From contig JAKADO010000001.1 in the NCBI GenBank assembly GCA_021820485.1, positions 1 to 64,000 on the forward strand: 64,000 nt of DNA, written 5' to 3'. The notes under the pieces were generated by a model. That model was not told where the DNA came from and did not search any database. It saw only the letters and a program-made list of their open reading frames with translations. The position numbers and the translations under genes are program-made. Shown here one piece after another: positions 43,303 through 52,829 of the stretch (positions are counted from its first letter, which is position 1; each line of letters opens with the position of its first letter). The stretch comes from Bacillota bacterium (GTDB taxonomy: Bacteria; Bacillota; Sulfobacillia; Sulfobacillales; Sulfobacillaceae).

Positions 43303-43461
43303 ATGCCAGCTCTTATTCTCATGTTGTTTTTGGTGGGATTGCCGTCGGCCATTCTCGGTCTCATGGTGCTGCCCATCATCGGTCCGGGCCTTTATGAAGC
43401 CGGAATGATTCCGTTCAAGATTGGATTCAAGCAGCCCGGCAATACCTCGATGCAGGGATAG
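43303..43461 (+). CDS. Small membrane protein, 52 residues
   Basis: MPALILMLFLVGLPSAILG then LMVLPIIGPGLYEAGMI and FKIGFKQPGN. A perfect AAAGGAGGG precedes ATG 43303 by five bases, which supports translation. One or two transmembrane helices. I do not recognise the family. It is 113 bases after the MMPL gene and may work with it. Confidence 0.6.
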   Translation: MPALILMLFLVGLPSAILGLMVLPIIGPGLYEAGMIPFKIGFKQPGNTSMQG

Positions 43462-43808
43462 TCTGCCGAGAAGCGATGGCCGCCCTGCTCGCGGATCAAC
43501 TGCGGGCGGTGGCGGCCTTTCCTTATGGAGGCTCATCGGGCAGACGGAGGAGAGGACGCGGGCTCCAAGGTGCCCCGGCCCCGAATATGGGCCCCGGCCA
43601 AAACCAGTACCGGAAATGCAACCAAATACGCGCACACCACCGGGATGCCCCAAGTTTGGAAAAAGTGAACCAAGTCCACGATATTTCCGAACAGCTGTGC
43701 GCCGAAGAGAATGGCTGCCGCGGTGGCGCGGCGACTGTCGCCAGAACAATGCCATAGACTCCGTCCGGATATACTGGCATGTAGGTTGAAGAGAAAGGGG
43801 TGTCTCAT
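43462..43808. other. Gene-poor stretch before the monooxygenase-like gene
   Basis: No convincing gene. A minus-strand frame ending at 43533 contains hydrophobic sequence (ATAAAILFGAQLFGNIVDLV and WGIPVVCAYLVAFPVLVLAG) that looks like two membrane helices, but it has no well-placed start or ribosome-binding site. A TATACT box at 43770-43775 may be the -10 of the next gene. Confidence 0.35.
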
Positions 43809-44093
43809 ATGTTTGAGGTGCACAATAAAATCACGGTGGCATCTGAAGAGCAGGCTCGACACTTGGAGTCAGCTTTTTCGGGAGCGGGTCATCGCATGGC
43901 CCACGTTGCCGGGTTCAGAGAGTTCCACTTATTGAAATCCGAGGACGGCGGCCACTACATGGTGCGCATTGTGTGGGACTCTGAGGAGACGTTTCACGCA
44001 TGGGCCAAGAGTGACGATTTTCGGAGGGCCCATAGCGGTCAAGACGGAAACGGCATGAGGACGGAAGTCAGTCTCTACCAGATAGTGCTTTAG
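43809..44093 (+). CDS. Antibiotic-biosynthesis/heme-degrading monooxygenase-like protein (HmoA type)
   Basis: 94-residue ABM-domain protein: MFEVHNKITVASEEQARHLE, VAGFREFHLLKSEDGG, YMVRIVWDSEETFHAWAKSDDFRRAH. This is the pattern of small dimeric ferredoxin-like monooxygenases, especially HmoA-like heme-degrading enzymes; which reaction it catalyses cannot be read. ATG 43809 after AAAGGGG. Confidence 0.82.
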   Translation: MFEVHNKITVASEEQARHLESAFSGAGHRMAHVAGFREFHLLKSEDGGHYMVRIVWDSEETFHAWAKSDDFRRAHSGQDGNGMRTEVSLYQIVL

Positions 44094-44978
44094 CCTCCAA
44101 GCCCAGCCCTGGGAGCCTCGTCTTCCGGCAACAGCGTGGAATCGGGGCCCGCGGTTGACATCTTCCGTCACGGGGACCCGATTCTGCGGATGGGGCGTGG
44201 CGGGATCAACGGGGAATTCACCCTTCATAGCTCAATGGGAAGGCCGGCCGGATCTGCCATCATGGCTGCGCGCTTCCCCCGAAGCATTATTCGGACAGGC
44301 TTAATGATGGCGCGTCCGCTTCTCTCAATGGAGACTGGTGTCGCACAATCCCATCGAATCCCTGTAATCCCTTCGCCCCGGCGATGGCGCTGTTGAGTCC
44401 CACGCGCGCCAGTATTTCCAACTCTTTATGGATATTCACCTTGTGCCGGCCCCAGCTTCAGCTTTTTCACCAGGCTTGGAATATTCCGAACGGTATTCCA
44501 AGGGGTTTTGCGAATCTGATGCATCACGATGGATGGGGTGGTCCCTGAAACGGCTGCCATGTTGTCAGGACAACGAGCCGGCCGTTCAGCGCCCGCCAGC
44601 CCCCATGGAGCCGTCGACCCACCCCCCCCCCTTTGGCGACGCGCCGCGTCCGCAGAGAGCGTTACCGTCACAGATGGCAAGGGCTCGTGCCGAAGAGTTC
44701 CCGCAAGTGAATATTGTTCCTTGGCACTTCGGCGCGAGGCTCGAGAGACCGCCACCACGGTAAAGACTTCTTGACGAGGATGGCGGGAGATGCCAAGCAG
44801 CGTCGAGAAATAGGCCCGCGACATCGCGGGAGACCCTCTCTGCGCCCGTCTCACTGCTGGTCGAGCGGTTGGTGTCGAGACTAGGCACCTGCTTTTTGGC
44901 ACCCAGCCCTAAGGTCGGACATCGTAAGAGAGGGATTCGCGCGAGCCTCGTCGAATTGGCGGACTAGGGGGGAATCCT
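44094..44978. other. 885-base stretch without a convincing gene
   Basis: Open frames here are short, lack ribosome-binding sites and resemble no family I know. It includes a run of ten C (44617-44632 region). A minus-strand piece near 44270-44410 reads RVGLNSAIAGAKGLQGFDG but has stops on both sides. It may hold decayed genes. Confidence 0.5.
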
Positions 44979-46226
44979 GTGAAGAGAAAGGTTACCATGA
45001 CTACCGCTGCCTGGATGGCGGCACTGGGACTCCTTGCCGCCAGTTATGACGTGACGGCCATCTCGGTGGTGCTCGTGCACCTGAAGCATGCCTGGGATCT
45101 CAGTGTCCGTGAGACGGCCAATCTCACGGCAGCGCCCCTGGTCGGCTCGGTCATCGGCAGTCTCGCTGCGGGTCTATTTGCCGACCGGTTCGGTCGCCGA
45201 CGGCTGTTAATGGTGGACTTCGGTGCCTTTGTCGTGGCAGCCGGCCTGGCGGCGCTGGCCACGGGCTACGACAGCCTCCTTCTCTGGCGGACAGTCATGG
45301 GTCTCGGGATCGGGGCGGACTTTGCGGTGGCATTCCCATACCTGCTGGAAACAGTACAACCCATGAAGCGCGGGGCTACTATGGCCTTCGTTCTGTTAAT
45401 CAACGATGTGGGCCAGGTGCTGGCGTATGGGGTCGGGTCATATTTGATCAGCCAAGGCGCGGATGGATTCCGTTGGGTGCTGGCTGTAGGGGCGGTTCTG
45501 GGCGCCGCAGTTCTTCTGGGACGGCGAGCCTTGCCGGAATCAGAACCATGGAGGAAGGAACGGCTGCAGTCGTTCGCCGGAGTTGGTCGTCGGGTGCTCC
45601 GATTGAAGGAGTTGAAGACCGCAGGATCCTCAGCCATCCTTTGGTTCCTCCATCAGGTCACCGGTCAGGGCTTGACGCTGTTCTTGCCGGTCATCATCTC
45701 GCTGTTGTGGAATGAAACCGCCAGCCAGAGCGGGACAACATCCATCCTGGTCAAGCTCTTGAGCTTGGGGGCGGGGGTCCTGACTGTTTACGTGATTGAC
45801 GCGTGGGGCCGTCGCCCCCTCCAACTAGCCGGATTTCTTGGTCGGGGACTTGCCCTCTTGCCATTAGGGGTGGCCGTGTTGCTCGGCTACCGAATGCCGT
45901 TCTGGGTCGCGGGCACGCTTCTGGCGGTGGCGCTGGCGTTTGGGGCCATGGGTCCGGATAAGACGACGGTCATCACGACCTCCGAACGGTTCTCAACGGC
46001 TATTCGGAGCACCGGTCAGGGTGAAAGCGAAATGGTGGGGCGGCTTGGCGGCGTCTTCGGTGTGTTGCTGTTTGGTTTCTTCGGACGCGAGTCAGGTCTC
46101 GGGGAAACCATCCTCGTGTTTGCCGCGGTCGCACTGTTGGGGGCCTTATTGACCGCCCTTACGCTGCCAGAGACGGCGCCTTCGCGGGTTCCGGCCGTCG
46201 AGCCACAGGCTTTGGGGATAGAATAG
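44979..46226 (+). CDS. MFS transporter, sugar/organic-acid porter type
   Basis: 415 residues, 12 hydrophobic segments. GLFADRFGRRRLLMVD is the loop 2-3 motif, LWRTVMGLGIGADFAVAFPYLLE the central helix, and YVIDAWGRRPLQLAG its second-half copy, as in the sugar-porter/MHS branch (phosphate and aromatic-acid symporters included). GTG 44979 with GGGGGG upstream. Substrate unknown. Confidence 0.87.
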   Translation: MKRKVTMTTAAWMAALGLLAASYDVTAISVVLVHLKHAWDLSVRETANLTAAPLVGSVIGSLAAGLFADRFGRRRLLMVDFGAFVVAAGLAALATGYDSLLLWRTVMGLGIGADFAVAFPYLLETVQPMKRGATMAFVLLINDVGQVLAYGVGSYLISQGADGFRWVLAVGAVLGAAVLLGRRALPESEPWRKERLQSFAGVGRRVLRLKELKTAGSSAILWFLHQVTGQGLTLFLPVIISLLWNETASQSGTTSILVKLLSLGAGVLTVYVIDAWGRRPLQLAGFLGRGLALLPLGVAVLLGYRMPFWVAGTLLAVALAFGAMGPDKTTVITTSERFSTAIRSTGQGESEMVGRLGGVFGVLLFGFFGRESGLGETILVFAAVALLGALLTALTLPETAPSRVPAVEPQALGIE

Positions 46227-46713
46227 CGGGGTTTTCATACTCTCTTGACGTCGCTCTATGGGGAAAGCTTGTCGGAATTCTGGATGAATTTTTAGACATC
46301 ATCCCATCGACGTTTCGTCCATGGGATAAAGACGGCAGGTTCTCTCCGGATGAACTCATCGCTTATGCTCGCGCATCGAGTCACGACCAGACAGAACATT
46401 TTGGACCGGCAAAAGCAGGTGATGGCGCTCTATTGCGCTGGAAAGGTTGGCGTGTTGGTCGCCGCCCTCGGATGCGGGATGACGCGCCATGAAAAGGTGT
46501 TCAAACAGCTCTCACACAACCTAATGGCCGAGCAGCTCCCAGTGCGCACCGAGGGCGAATTGGGTGGTCTTGGAAAATCCGTCGGTAGACGCGCTTTCCC
46601 ACTTCCGGTCCTCGGTGGTGGCTCTCCGGTCCAGAGAGGGTTCTTCATGCTATCGATCGCCGGGGACGAATCGGACACGACATCCGGTGCGAGTTGACCC
46701 CGGTTTTGAACGG
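46227..46713. other. Gap with an unexplained open-frame fragment
   Basis: No complete gene. A plus frame open from about 46223 to the TGA at 46490-46492 reads LVGILDEFLDIIPSTFRP then WDKDGRFSPDELIAYARAS, which looks protein-like. It has no start codon in a good position. It may be the remains of a longer gene. Confidence 0.35.
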
Positions 46714-47205
46714 CTACGGAATATGAATCGGCCTAAGCGCGCTGACGGCTTCTTCGATGATGAGCCGCTGCTGCGGAGTCACCCCTGGGGGGAGTTCGCC
46801 CAGGCCATACCACATGCCATTTTCAATCTCGTTGTCCAGGGACGGGCCCACTTCCTGAGGAAAGCCCGCAGGAGCCGGCAGACCGAAAACCACCTCCAAC
46901 TTCCGCGCCTCAACAAAGTGCATCTTCACCAATTTCAGAGCGTCGATGTCAAACTCCTGATGACCGGTTTCTTGCGTGAGCTCACGCACGGCAGCCTGGT
47001 AGGGCGTTTCTCCATGCTCGACAAAGCCCGTGATGACCCCAAGCGGATGTCGTGCTCTATCGCGGTGTCTGGCTAAGAAGACACGATTGTCCCGAAGTAT
47101 TACGACAGCGACCGTAATGAGGAACTTAGGAGCCGCCAGCCAAACGAGTGTGGCTTGAACTGAGGCGGGACAGAATCTCAACACGCGCATGACCCGCCAC
47201 TTCAT
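46714..47205 (-). CDS. Nudix hydrolase
   Basis: 163 residues. Nudix box GFVEHGETPYQAAVRELTQETG (G-x5-E-x7-R-E-L-x-Q-E-x-G) follows the strand ITVAVVILRDNRVFLARH. The short N-terminal extension VMRVLRFCPAS...LAAPKF is typical of a Nudix subgroup. Starts at 47205 (MKWRVM) or 47190 are possible; neither has a strong SD, and the frame is open to 47394. Substrate unknown. Confidence 0.82.
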   Translation of the reverse strand: MKWRVMRVLRFCPASVQATLVWLAAPKFLITVAVVILRDNRVFLARHRDRARHPLGVITGFVEHGETPYQAAVRELTQETGHQEFDIDALKLVKMHFVEARKLEVVFGLPAPAGFPQEVGPSLDNEIENGMWYGLGELPPGVTPQQRLIIEEAVSALRPIHIP

Positions 47206-47518
47206 CGCGCTCACGAAATGCGTGCACAGCCAACGCACTGGGTACTCCTTCCTCCGCCGAAGGCGATAGCATCTATACCACAGTATTGCGGCAATGGGTG
47301 AGATATCCCCCAAAGGGGATGGGAATGGTGTCCGCTCGGTTTTCGGAAGACTCCTTGGGGCAGCACTAAAAGAAGCGAGTAACCGGGCCTTCACTGGGCG
47401 GTGACCATAAACCCTTGGCTGGCGTTGTCTCAGTCATAAGGTCTTTGATCCATGGGCTGGGGACGCCGCGTGCAAGATGTCGCCAGTCCCTGTGCGGGAC
47501 AGGGGAGGGAATGCCGGA
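47206..47518. other. 313-base gap, nothing recognised
   Basis: Upstream region shared by the divergent Nudix gene and the DUF4232 lipoprotein gene. I see a small hairpin GTCCC-TGTGC-GGGAC just before the lipoprotein start but no clear promoter. Confidence 0.4.
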
Positions 47519-48151
47519 ATGAAGCCAGGGAGGTCCCGGAAGAGCACGTGTTGGAAGGACTATTCCCGAACCCGCGGAATACTCGTCATCGCCGCGATGG
47601 GCATGGCAACCATCATCTCCGGCTGTGGATCGGCCGCCCCGGCGGCTCTCGGGAAGGGCTCGCATCCACCGGTGACGCGCCAGCGTCAGTCCTCTGCCGA
47701 TGCGGTGGTGGAATCCGCGTGCACGGCCAATAACCTGTCCGTCCAAGGAGGGAGGGAGGGGGAGAATATGGGGGCGCACATGGACGTCCTATTGCGCAAC
47801 CAAGGGACTGCGGCTTGCGTGCTTGAGGGCCTGCCCGTGTCCGCGCGTTTGCTTCCCCGGGGCGGAAAAGCGCTCACCACGACACTTATCCCAGATCCAT
47901 CAAATCTTCAGGCGTCCTCCGTTTTGCTCAAGCCGCACGCCCAGAATGCTGCCGACCTGGTCCTCTACTGGGGCAACTGGTGCGGCCCGGCCCCCGGACC
48001 CCTTGATATTCAAATTACCTTGTCCGGAAATCGCGGGACGGTTTCCGGACCGCTCAACGGTCCCCCCGATTACAATTACCTGCCCCAATGTCTTCAACCC
48101 AACCAGCCATCAACGATTCAAATCCTCGAGGCCTATGCGATGTGGCGCTAG
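47519..48151 (+). CDS. DUF4232-like lipoprotein
   Basis: 210 residues. N-terminal MKPGRSRKSTCWKDY, then hydrophobic LVIAAMGMATIISGCGS with the lipobox (ISGC), so it is probably a membrane-anchored exported protein. The mature part has CTANNLSVQGGREGENMGAHM, then LRNQGTAACVLEGLP and SVLLKPHAQNAADLVLYWGNWC, the DUF4232 pattern of Gram-positive exported proteins. Function unknown. ATG 47519 after GGGGAGGG. Confidence 0.75.
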   Translation: MKPGRSRKSTCWKDYSRTRGILVIAAMGMATIISGCGSAAPAALGKGSHPPVTRQRQSSADAVVESACTANNLSVQGGREGENMGAHMDVLLRNQGTAACVLEGLPVSARLLPRGGKALTTTLIPDPSNLQASSVLLKPHAQNAADLVLYWGNWCGPAPGPLDIQITLSGNRGTVSGPLNGPPDYNYLPQCLQPNQPSTIQILEAYAMWR

Positions 48152-48303
48152 TGCGATGCTGGGGGGCCACCTGTCAGCCGACGATAGTGCATGGTAGTAT
48201 AGGTTTGGTGAAAACGCATGGAGAACGCTTTAATCGGCGGAATTCCTTTCGAATGCCCAATGTCCACCAGGGCGTTAGGCGCTCTCGAATCGCCCGCACT
48301 TTA

Positions 48304-49239
48304 ATGAAGCACGGTGGACGCCCCCAATATGACGCAGATCTGATTGCCAGTGCGCATTTGGCGCGCCGGTCAATTGCCGATCAGTTCCCCGATCTAGAGG
48401 CCGAAGACGCAATCGCGTTCGGCGAGGGATGGGACAACTGGATTTACCGTGTGGGTGACTGGCTCTTCCGATTTCCCCGCCGCCGCATCGCGGTCCCGCT
48501 AATGGAGCGGGAGATGGCCATCCTGCCCCGACTAGCCCCGCGTTTGCCACGACCCATTCCTCAGCCAGTCTTCTTCGGGGTTCCTAGCCCTCGCTATCCC
48601 TGGCCGTTTTTTGGGTACAGCGCCGTTCAGGGAGCACCCGTGGCCGTGACACCTTTGGATCCCGGCAAGCGTTCCGCCTCCGCAGGGCAGTTGGCGGATT
48701 TTCTGCAGGCGCTGCAAACGGTCGAGGCCAGCGAGGCAAGCGCCTGGGGAGCAGGGGAACCGACTTTGGGGCGCCTGGACATCGGACGGCTAAAAGAACG
48801 GTTCGAGGTGTGGTTAAGTGCGGCCGTGGTCCGGGGACTAGCTGATGCTGACGCCGCGTGGGTGAGCGAGTTCAGGCAGGCCGAAGCCCCACCTCTGTCG
48901 CTGGATTGTCCGGTTTTGGTGCATGGTGACCTGAACTTCAAAAATGTATTGTTGGAGCCAGGCGGTGAATTGGCCGGGGTGGTAGACTGGGGAGACCTCC
49001 ATCTAGGTCATTGGGCCGAAGATTGGATGTTCGCGGCGGGATATTTCCCCCCGGCCGGGCAGGAGATTTTTCGGACCCGGATCGGTGCCTTCGACGAACG
49101 GCTTTGGAGGACCGCGCGGGCGGTAAGCATCTTTGTGTACCTGATTGTGTTGGTCTCTGCCAGCGATATGGGGCACGTCAAAGACGTGGCGGAGGCGCGC
49201 TGGCAATTGCGCAACATGGCCGCGACCCGAGGGAGCTAA
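48304..49239 (+). CDS. Aminoglycoside phosphotransferase (APH) family kinase
   Basis: About 311 residues with the kinase-like Brenner motif VLVHGDLNFKNVLLE (about residue 206) and metal-binding VVDWGDLHLGHWAEDW. The N-lobe has AIAFGEGWDNWIYRVGDWLFRFPRR. APH-fold kinases phosphorylate antibiotics or small metabolites; the target cannot be told. The start is uncertain: ATG 48304 gives the usual N-terminus, but GTG 48208 and ATG 48253 are in frame and no clear SD is seen. Confidence 0.82.
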   Translation: MKHGGRPQYDADLIASAHLARRSIADQFPDLEAEDAIAFGEGWDNWIYRVGDWLFRFPRRRIAVPLMEREMAILPRLAPRLPRPIPQPVFFGVPSPRYPWPFFGYSAVQGAPVAVTPLDPGKRSASAGQLADFLQALQTVEASEASAWGAGEPTLGRLDIGRLKERFEVWLSAAVVRGLADADAAWVSEFRQAEAPPLSLDCPVLVHGDLNFKNVLLEPGGELAGVVDWGDLHLGHWAEDWMFAAGYFPPAGQEIFRTRIGAFDERLWRTARAVSIFVYLIVLVSASDMGHVKDVAEARWQLRNMAATRGS

Positions 49240-49423
49240 GCGAGGCGGTCATGGAGAGACCATGACTACCTCATTGGACCTCCTTTGGTCCCGCAACGGA
49301 TGGACCTGTTCCCGGAGAGAGATTCTCCCATTAGAATGGATTTGGAACCCCTGTGAAGAACTTCCACAAAAGCCCTCGGTTCTAGACCGGAGCTTTCCGA
49401 TGTCGTTATGAAGAGGTGAACAT

Positions 49424-51412
49424 ATGGCAACTGAACAAGTCAAGCGTCCCGTTCAAGCAGAGGATTACTGGAGATTGAAGACCATTCATGACCCGCTCAT
49501 CACCAAAGATGGCCGTGTGGCCGCCTATTTCGTCGAACAGGCCGTAGAGCAGAAGGACCGCTATCAGCGCAGCATTCATGCAACCGACTTGTCTCGTAAA
49601 AAGACCGGTGTACTGCAGGATCCGGGCGACAACGCACGGGGGTTGGCTCTGTCGCCAGACGGCACCCGCGTCGCTTGGTTGGCTGACCACGACAAGCTGA
49701 GCCACGTTGGGGTGGCGAATCTCGAAGACATCATGGCCCAGGCGGATGACGGGCCATCCGACGGCTTGGACATCCAAGTCCTATTCGAACAACAGGTGTT
49801 GGGCGAGGTCCTGCACTGGTCGCCCGACGGACAGTCCCTGTTTGTGTCCCGCGTGCGCGTGGACGAGAGCAAGAGCGGCATCCGAGTGTATACGGCCGCA
49901 CGGTATAAGGCCGACGGCTCGGGTTTGGTTGATCCGGTCACTACGGAGGTTTGGAACGTATCCCTGGATGGCGCGCTGCATCGCCGCATCCTCTCTCGCC
50001 CCGGCGCCATCCTGACGTCGGCCGTGTCGCCCGACGGACGCTGGTTGGCCTTTACGGCCGCGCATACGGATGAAACCCTGGTGTTCATACAGGATTTGTT
50101 TCTCACTGACGTGTCCACAGGCGAAACTCGAACCATCTTTTCCGGACAAGGGATGACGATGCTTCCTACGTTCAGCCCGGATAGTCAGCAAGTGGTCTTC
50201 CTCGCTTCGCGGGGCGATTTGCTGACAGACGAGACCGTATCGGTATGGAAGGTCGACGTGAACGGCGGACCGGCCACGAATCTGGTGCCCAATTTTGATC
50301 GGCCCGCTATGGCCATGGGCCAGAGCGACCTCCGTTCGGCCATGAGTGTCTCCGCTCCCTGCTTCACGGCTTTAGGCGACCGTGTTCGGTTTTTGGCCAC
50401 CGACCGTGGTGTATCGAGACTTTACGAAGTAGGCCCGGCTTCCGGAGACCCGAAGATTGTAACGCCCGATGATCGTCTGGCGGTGGGCCAATATGCGCAG
50501 GCCGATGACGGATCGATAGTCTATACCGCCACTGATTCCACCTCTCCAGACGAGTTGTATTGGCTGAATCCTGAGGGCCAAGAGCTCCGGTTGACAGCGC
50601 TGAATCAGGAGCTCAGTGAGTCCTGGGACACCCGACCCGTACAGCCTTTCCACTTTAGCGGTGCCGATGGTTGGGCGGTGGAGGGCTTCTTGCAATTGCC
50701 CCCGGATGTGGCAGGCGACGGCCCGTATCCTCTAGTACTCGAGATTCATGGTGGCCCACGTGGCAGTTTCGGGTACGGATTTAAGTTCGACACACAGGCT
50801 ATGGCGGCCAAGGGCCTTGCGGTCCTCTATGTGAATCCTCGCGGGAGCGACAGCTATGGTCGCGATTTTGCCAACGCCGTCATTAACGACTGGGGAAACA
50901 AAGACTACCAGGACTTGATGGCCGCAGTTGACGCGGCAATCGAACGCGGCTATGCGGATCCAGACCGGATGGGTGTTACTGGCTACAGCTACGGCGGCTT
51001 TATGAGCAGTTGGGTCATTGGCCACACCGACCGCTTCAAAGCGGCCGCCCCGGGCGGCTGCGTCAGCAACCTGGTCAGCTTTCACGGCACCTCGGACATC
51101 GGGTGGTATTGGGGGCCGTTGCAGCATGCCGCCACAGTCTGGGAAAACATGCTGCATTTGTGGGCCATGTCTCCCTTGGCCTATGTGCAGAACGTCAAGA
51201 CCAAGACTCTCCTCTATCACGCCGAAGGCGACGACCGCTGCCCGATTGGCCAAACTGAGGAGTACTACGCTGCCTTGAAGGCCAGAGGCCAGGATGTCAC
51301 CTTCGTTCGATATCCAGAAGAAAGCCACGTGGGCCTGTGGCTTGGCTCAACCCCCAGCCTTCGAGTGGATGTGGTGCGCCGGGTGAGTGACTGGTTTGCC
51401 ACGGCGCTCTAA
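49424..51412 (+). CDS. S9 family peptidase (acylaminoacyl-peptidase/DPP-like)
   Basis: 662-residue cytoplasmic-type serine peptidase without a signal peptide. The first 400 residues form a WD40-like beta-propeller (TRVAWLADHDKLS, SPDGRWLAFTAAH, FSPDSQQVVFLAS). The alpha/beta hydrolase domain holds the nucleophile GYSYGGFM (about residue 522), Asp in EGDDRCPIG and His in PEESHVGLW. It cleaves oligopeptides or acylated N-termini. ATG 49424 after GAAGAGGTG. Terminator-like hairpin follows. Confidence 0.92.
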   Translation: MATEQVKRPVQAEDYWRLKTIHDPLITKDGRVAAYFVEQAVEQKDRYQRSIHATDLSRKKTGVLQDPGDNARGLALSPDGTRVAWLADHDKLSHVGVANLEDIMAQADDGPSDGLDIQVLFEQQVLGEVLHWSPDGQSLFVSRVRVDESKSGIRVYTAARYKADGSGLVDPVTTEVWNVSLDGALHRRILSRPGAILTSAVSPDGRWLAFTAAHTDETLVFIQDLFLTDVSTGETRTIFSGQGMTMLPTFSPDSQQVVFLASRGDLLTDETVSVWKVDVNGGPATNLVPNFDRPAMAMGQSDLRSAMSVSAPCFTALGDRVRFLATDRGVSRLYEVGPASGDPKIVTPDDRLAVGQYAQADDGSIVYTATDSTSPDELYWLNPEGQELRLTALNQELSESWDTRPVQPFHFSGADGWAVEGFLQLPPDVAGDGPYPLVLEIHGGPRGSFGYGFKFDTQAMAAKGLAVLYVNPRGSDSYGRDFANAVINDWGNKDYQDLMAAVDAAIERGYADPDRMGVTGYSYGGFMSSWVIGHTDRFKAAAPGGCVSNLVSFHGTSDIGWYWGPLQHAATVWENMLHLWAMSPLAYVQNVKTKTLLYHAEGDDRCPIGQTEEYYAALKARGQDVTFVRYPEESHVGLWLGSTPSLRVDVVRRVSDWFATAL

Positions 51413-51429
51413 ATCGTCCACCAGTTATG

Positions 51430-51472
51430 GAGAGGCGGCTTGCGTCTCGGGACACGGTCACCTCTCTTTTTC
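51430..51472 (+). terminator. Probable terminator after the S9 peptidase
   Basis: GAGAGG (51430-51435) pairs with CCTCTC (51461-51466), followed by five T. The 25-base loop is long and may fold further. Confidence 0.5.
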
Positions 51473-51697
51473 CTCCTGCCCGACCATGTTGTGCAACGCT
51501 GCATTCCATGAGCCTCCTCGTGGTGCGCTTGTCTGGAAAGCTGTCCCTCGCGCTCCCGGCGGCGCCCGGTCGTCGGGGAGACCCCTCCGTCTCGGAACAA
51601 GGGCGGTGTCCAGTCAGCAAATGTTGACGTCTTAGGAGGGAGGGGGAGAACCGGAGAGTTGCGTTTGCAGCACTTGATCACGGGGTCCCAAGACCAC

Positions 51698-52033
51698 CTA
51701 CAGCTGTAGGTGGGCGGTGCCACCTCGCCTTCGCCAGGAAAGCGTGTACAGGACGACCGTCTTTCCGTTTGCCGGGAAGTTTCTCGGCACGCCTAACCAT
51801 GGACCGGTGTAGATGTGAGTGGTCTGCTCCAGTTCAACCCCATGGACAATCGTCGCGCCCACTCCGGGGCGGGTCAATAGGTCCTGTACGAGTGCCGGGT
51901 GCCGATGTCCAAAGCGAGAATTGGCTATAGCGGATGCTGCTGGCGAGGTCCGCGGTTGCACCCCGCCAATCCATACGATGGCCGCAATCAGTACCGGGAC
52001 TGCGACTGCCAGTGCGCGCCTTATGGACACCAT
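51698..52033 (-). CDS. Small exported or anchored protein, unknown
   Basis: 111 residues: MVSIRRALAVAVPVLIAAIV is a signal peptide or membrane anchor, followed by a short soluble part (RPGVGATIVHGVEL, TIYTGPWLG-like HIYTGPWLGVPRNFPANGK). GAAGGGGG is directly before the start codons ATG 52033 and GTG 52030, so the spacing is short. No family recognised. Confidence 0.5.
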   Translation of the reverse strand: MVSIRRALAVAVPVLIAAIVWIGGVQPRTSPAASAIANSRFGHRHPALVQDLLTRPGVGATIVHGVELEQTTHIYTGPWLGVPRNFPANGKTVVLYTLSWRRRGGTAHLQL

Positions 52034-52504
52034 CCCCCTTCATATCCCATAACGCCACCATTACCAGATGTGTGTCCAGAAAGAAGCCCATCGTGGGCTT
52101 ATACAGGCATTCGGGCCGTCCTTTTCATTCAATCCCACATGGTTTTCGGTGAGGCCCAGCGATAAGGATTCCGCCTGCGGTCCTAGACGGGAGGCGGGAT
52201 ATCCCGCTTGGGGGAGCCCCAATCTTCCGGATTGCCTGATCTTCTAGCGATGTGCACCTGTGTCGCCGCCAGACCACGGGGTTGCGAAACGAAGGGGCGT
52301 AGGCCGCTCTTGAGAAGTCCCGAACCACCACGACTGATATGCCGACAATTGAGGCCCGAGCCAACCACTGGTAGCCGTCGGGCGATCGCGGGTTGGCGAA
52401 GCGTGTCGGTTCACCGTCGTACGGTACAAACAACATGCTAACTGTAGTGAGATAACGTTGACTATTGAATTGATTGAAGCCCTTTTAAGCCCCCTAAGGA
52501 AATA
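52034..52504. other. 471-base gap left of the IS element
   Basis: No gene seen. It contains a perfect 14-base palindrome GCGGGATATCCCGC (52194-52207). The last 30 bases (TTTTAAGCCCCCTAAGG and following) share GCCCCC and an ATGA-C start with the right flank of the IS and may belong to it. Confidence 0.45.
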
Positions 52505-52559
52505 TGACACGACCGATCTCTCCTGATAGTCTAAAGACATTCAAGGGAGAGACAATCAA

Positions 52560-52829
52560 ATGAGTCCAACTTATACCGGTGAATTTAAGTCGCAAGTCCT
52601 CCGTGAGGTGCAAGAGACGGGGAATGCCAGCTTAGTGGCCCGTCGCCATCAAGTGAAACCCGAGACGGTACGCCGATGGGTGCGTGAGGCCAAACGGGAG
52701 GCCCATCCCGATCCCGATGCCCTGAGCCTGGCCGACGAAAACGAACGGTTGAAAAGGCTTCTCGGGGAGAAAGACCTGCAAATCGCGATATTGCAGGATC
52801 TCCTGAAAAAAAAGGGGATCCGTCCGTGA
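52560..52829 (+). CDS. IS3-family transposase OrfA
   Basis: 89 residues. Helix-turn-helix (SLVARRHQVKPETVRRWVREA) followed by a leucine zipper (LADENERLKRLLGEKDLQIA...LLKKK), as in OrfA of IS3 elements. It binds the terminal repeats. The stop overlaps the orfB GTG (GTGA). Confidence 0.92.
   Translation: MSPTYTGEFKSQVLREVQETGNASLVARRHQVKPETVRRWVREAKREAHPDPDALSLADENERLKRLLGEKDLQIAILQDLLKKKGIRP
52808..52814 (+). other. Programmed -1 frameshift site A AAA AAG
   Basis: Eight A (52806-52813) then G give the heptamer A AAA AAG in the OrfA frame, followed by GGGG. orfB is in the -1 frame and open across this point, so slippage would make the OrfAB transposase, as in other IS3 elements. Confidence 0.75.

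Noticed and set aside
44136..44396. Plus frame of 86 codons
   Set aside because: No SD, no homology and low-complexity composition.
49240..49423. T-box-like leader before the S9 peptidase
   Set aside because: No GGGTGG-type T-box sequence or specifier stem could be found.
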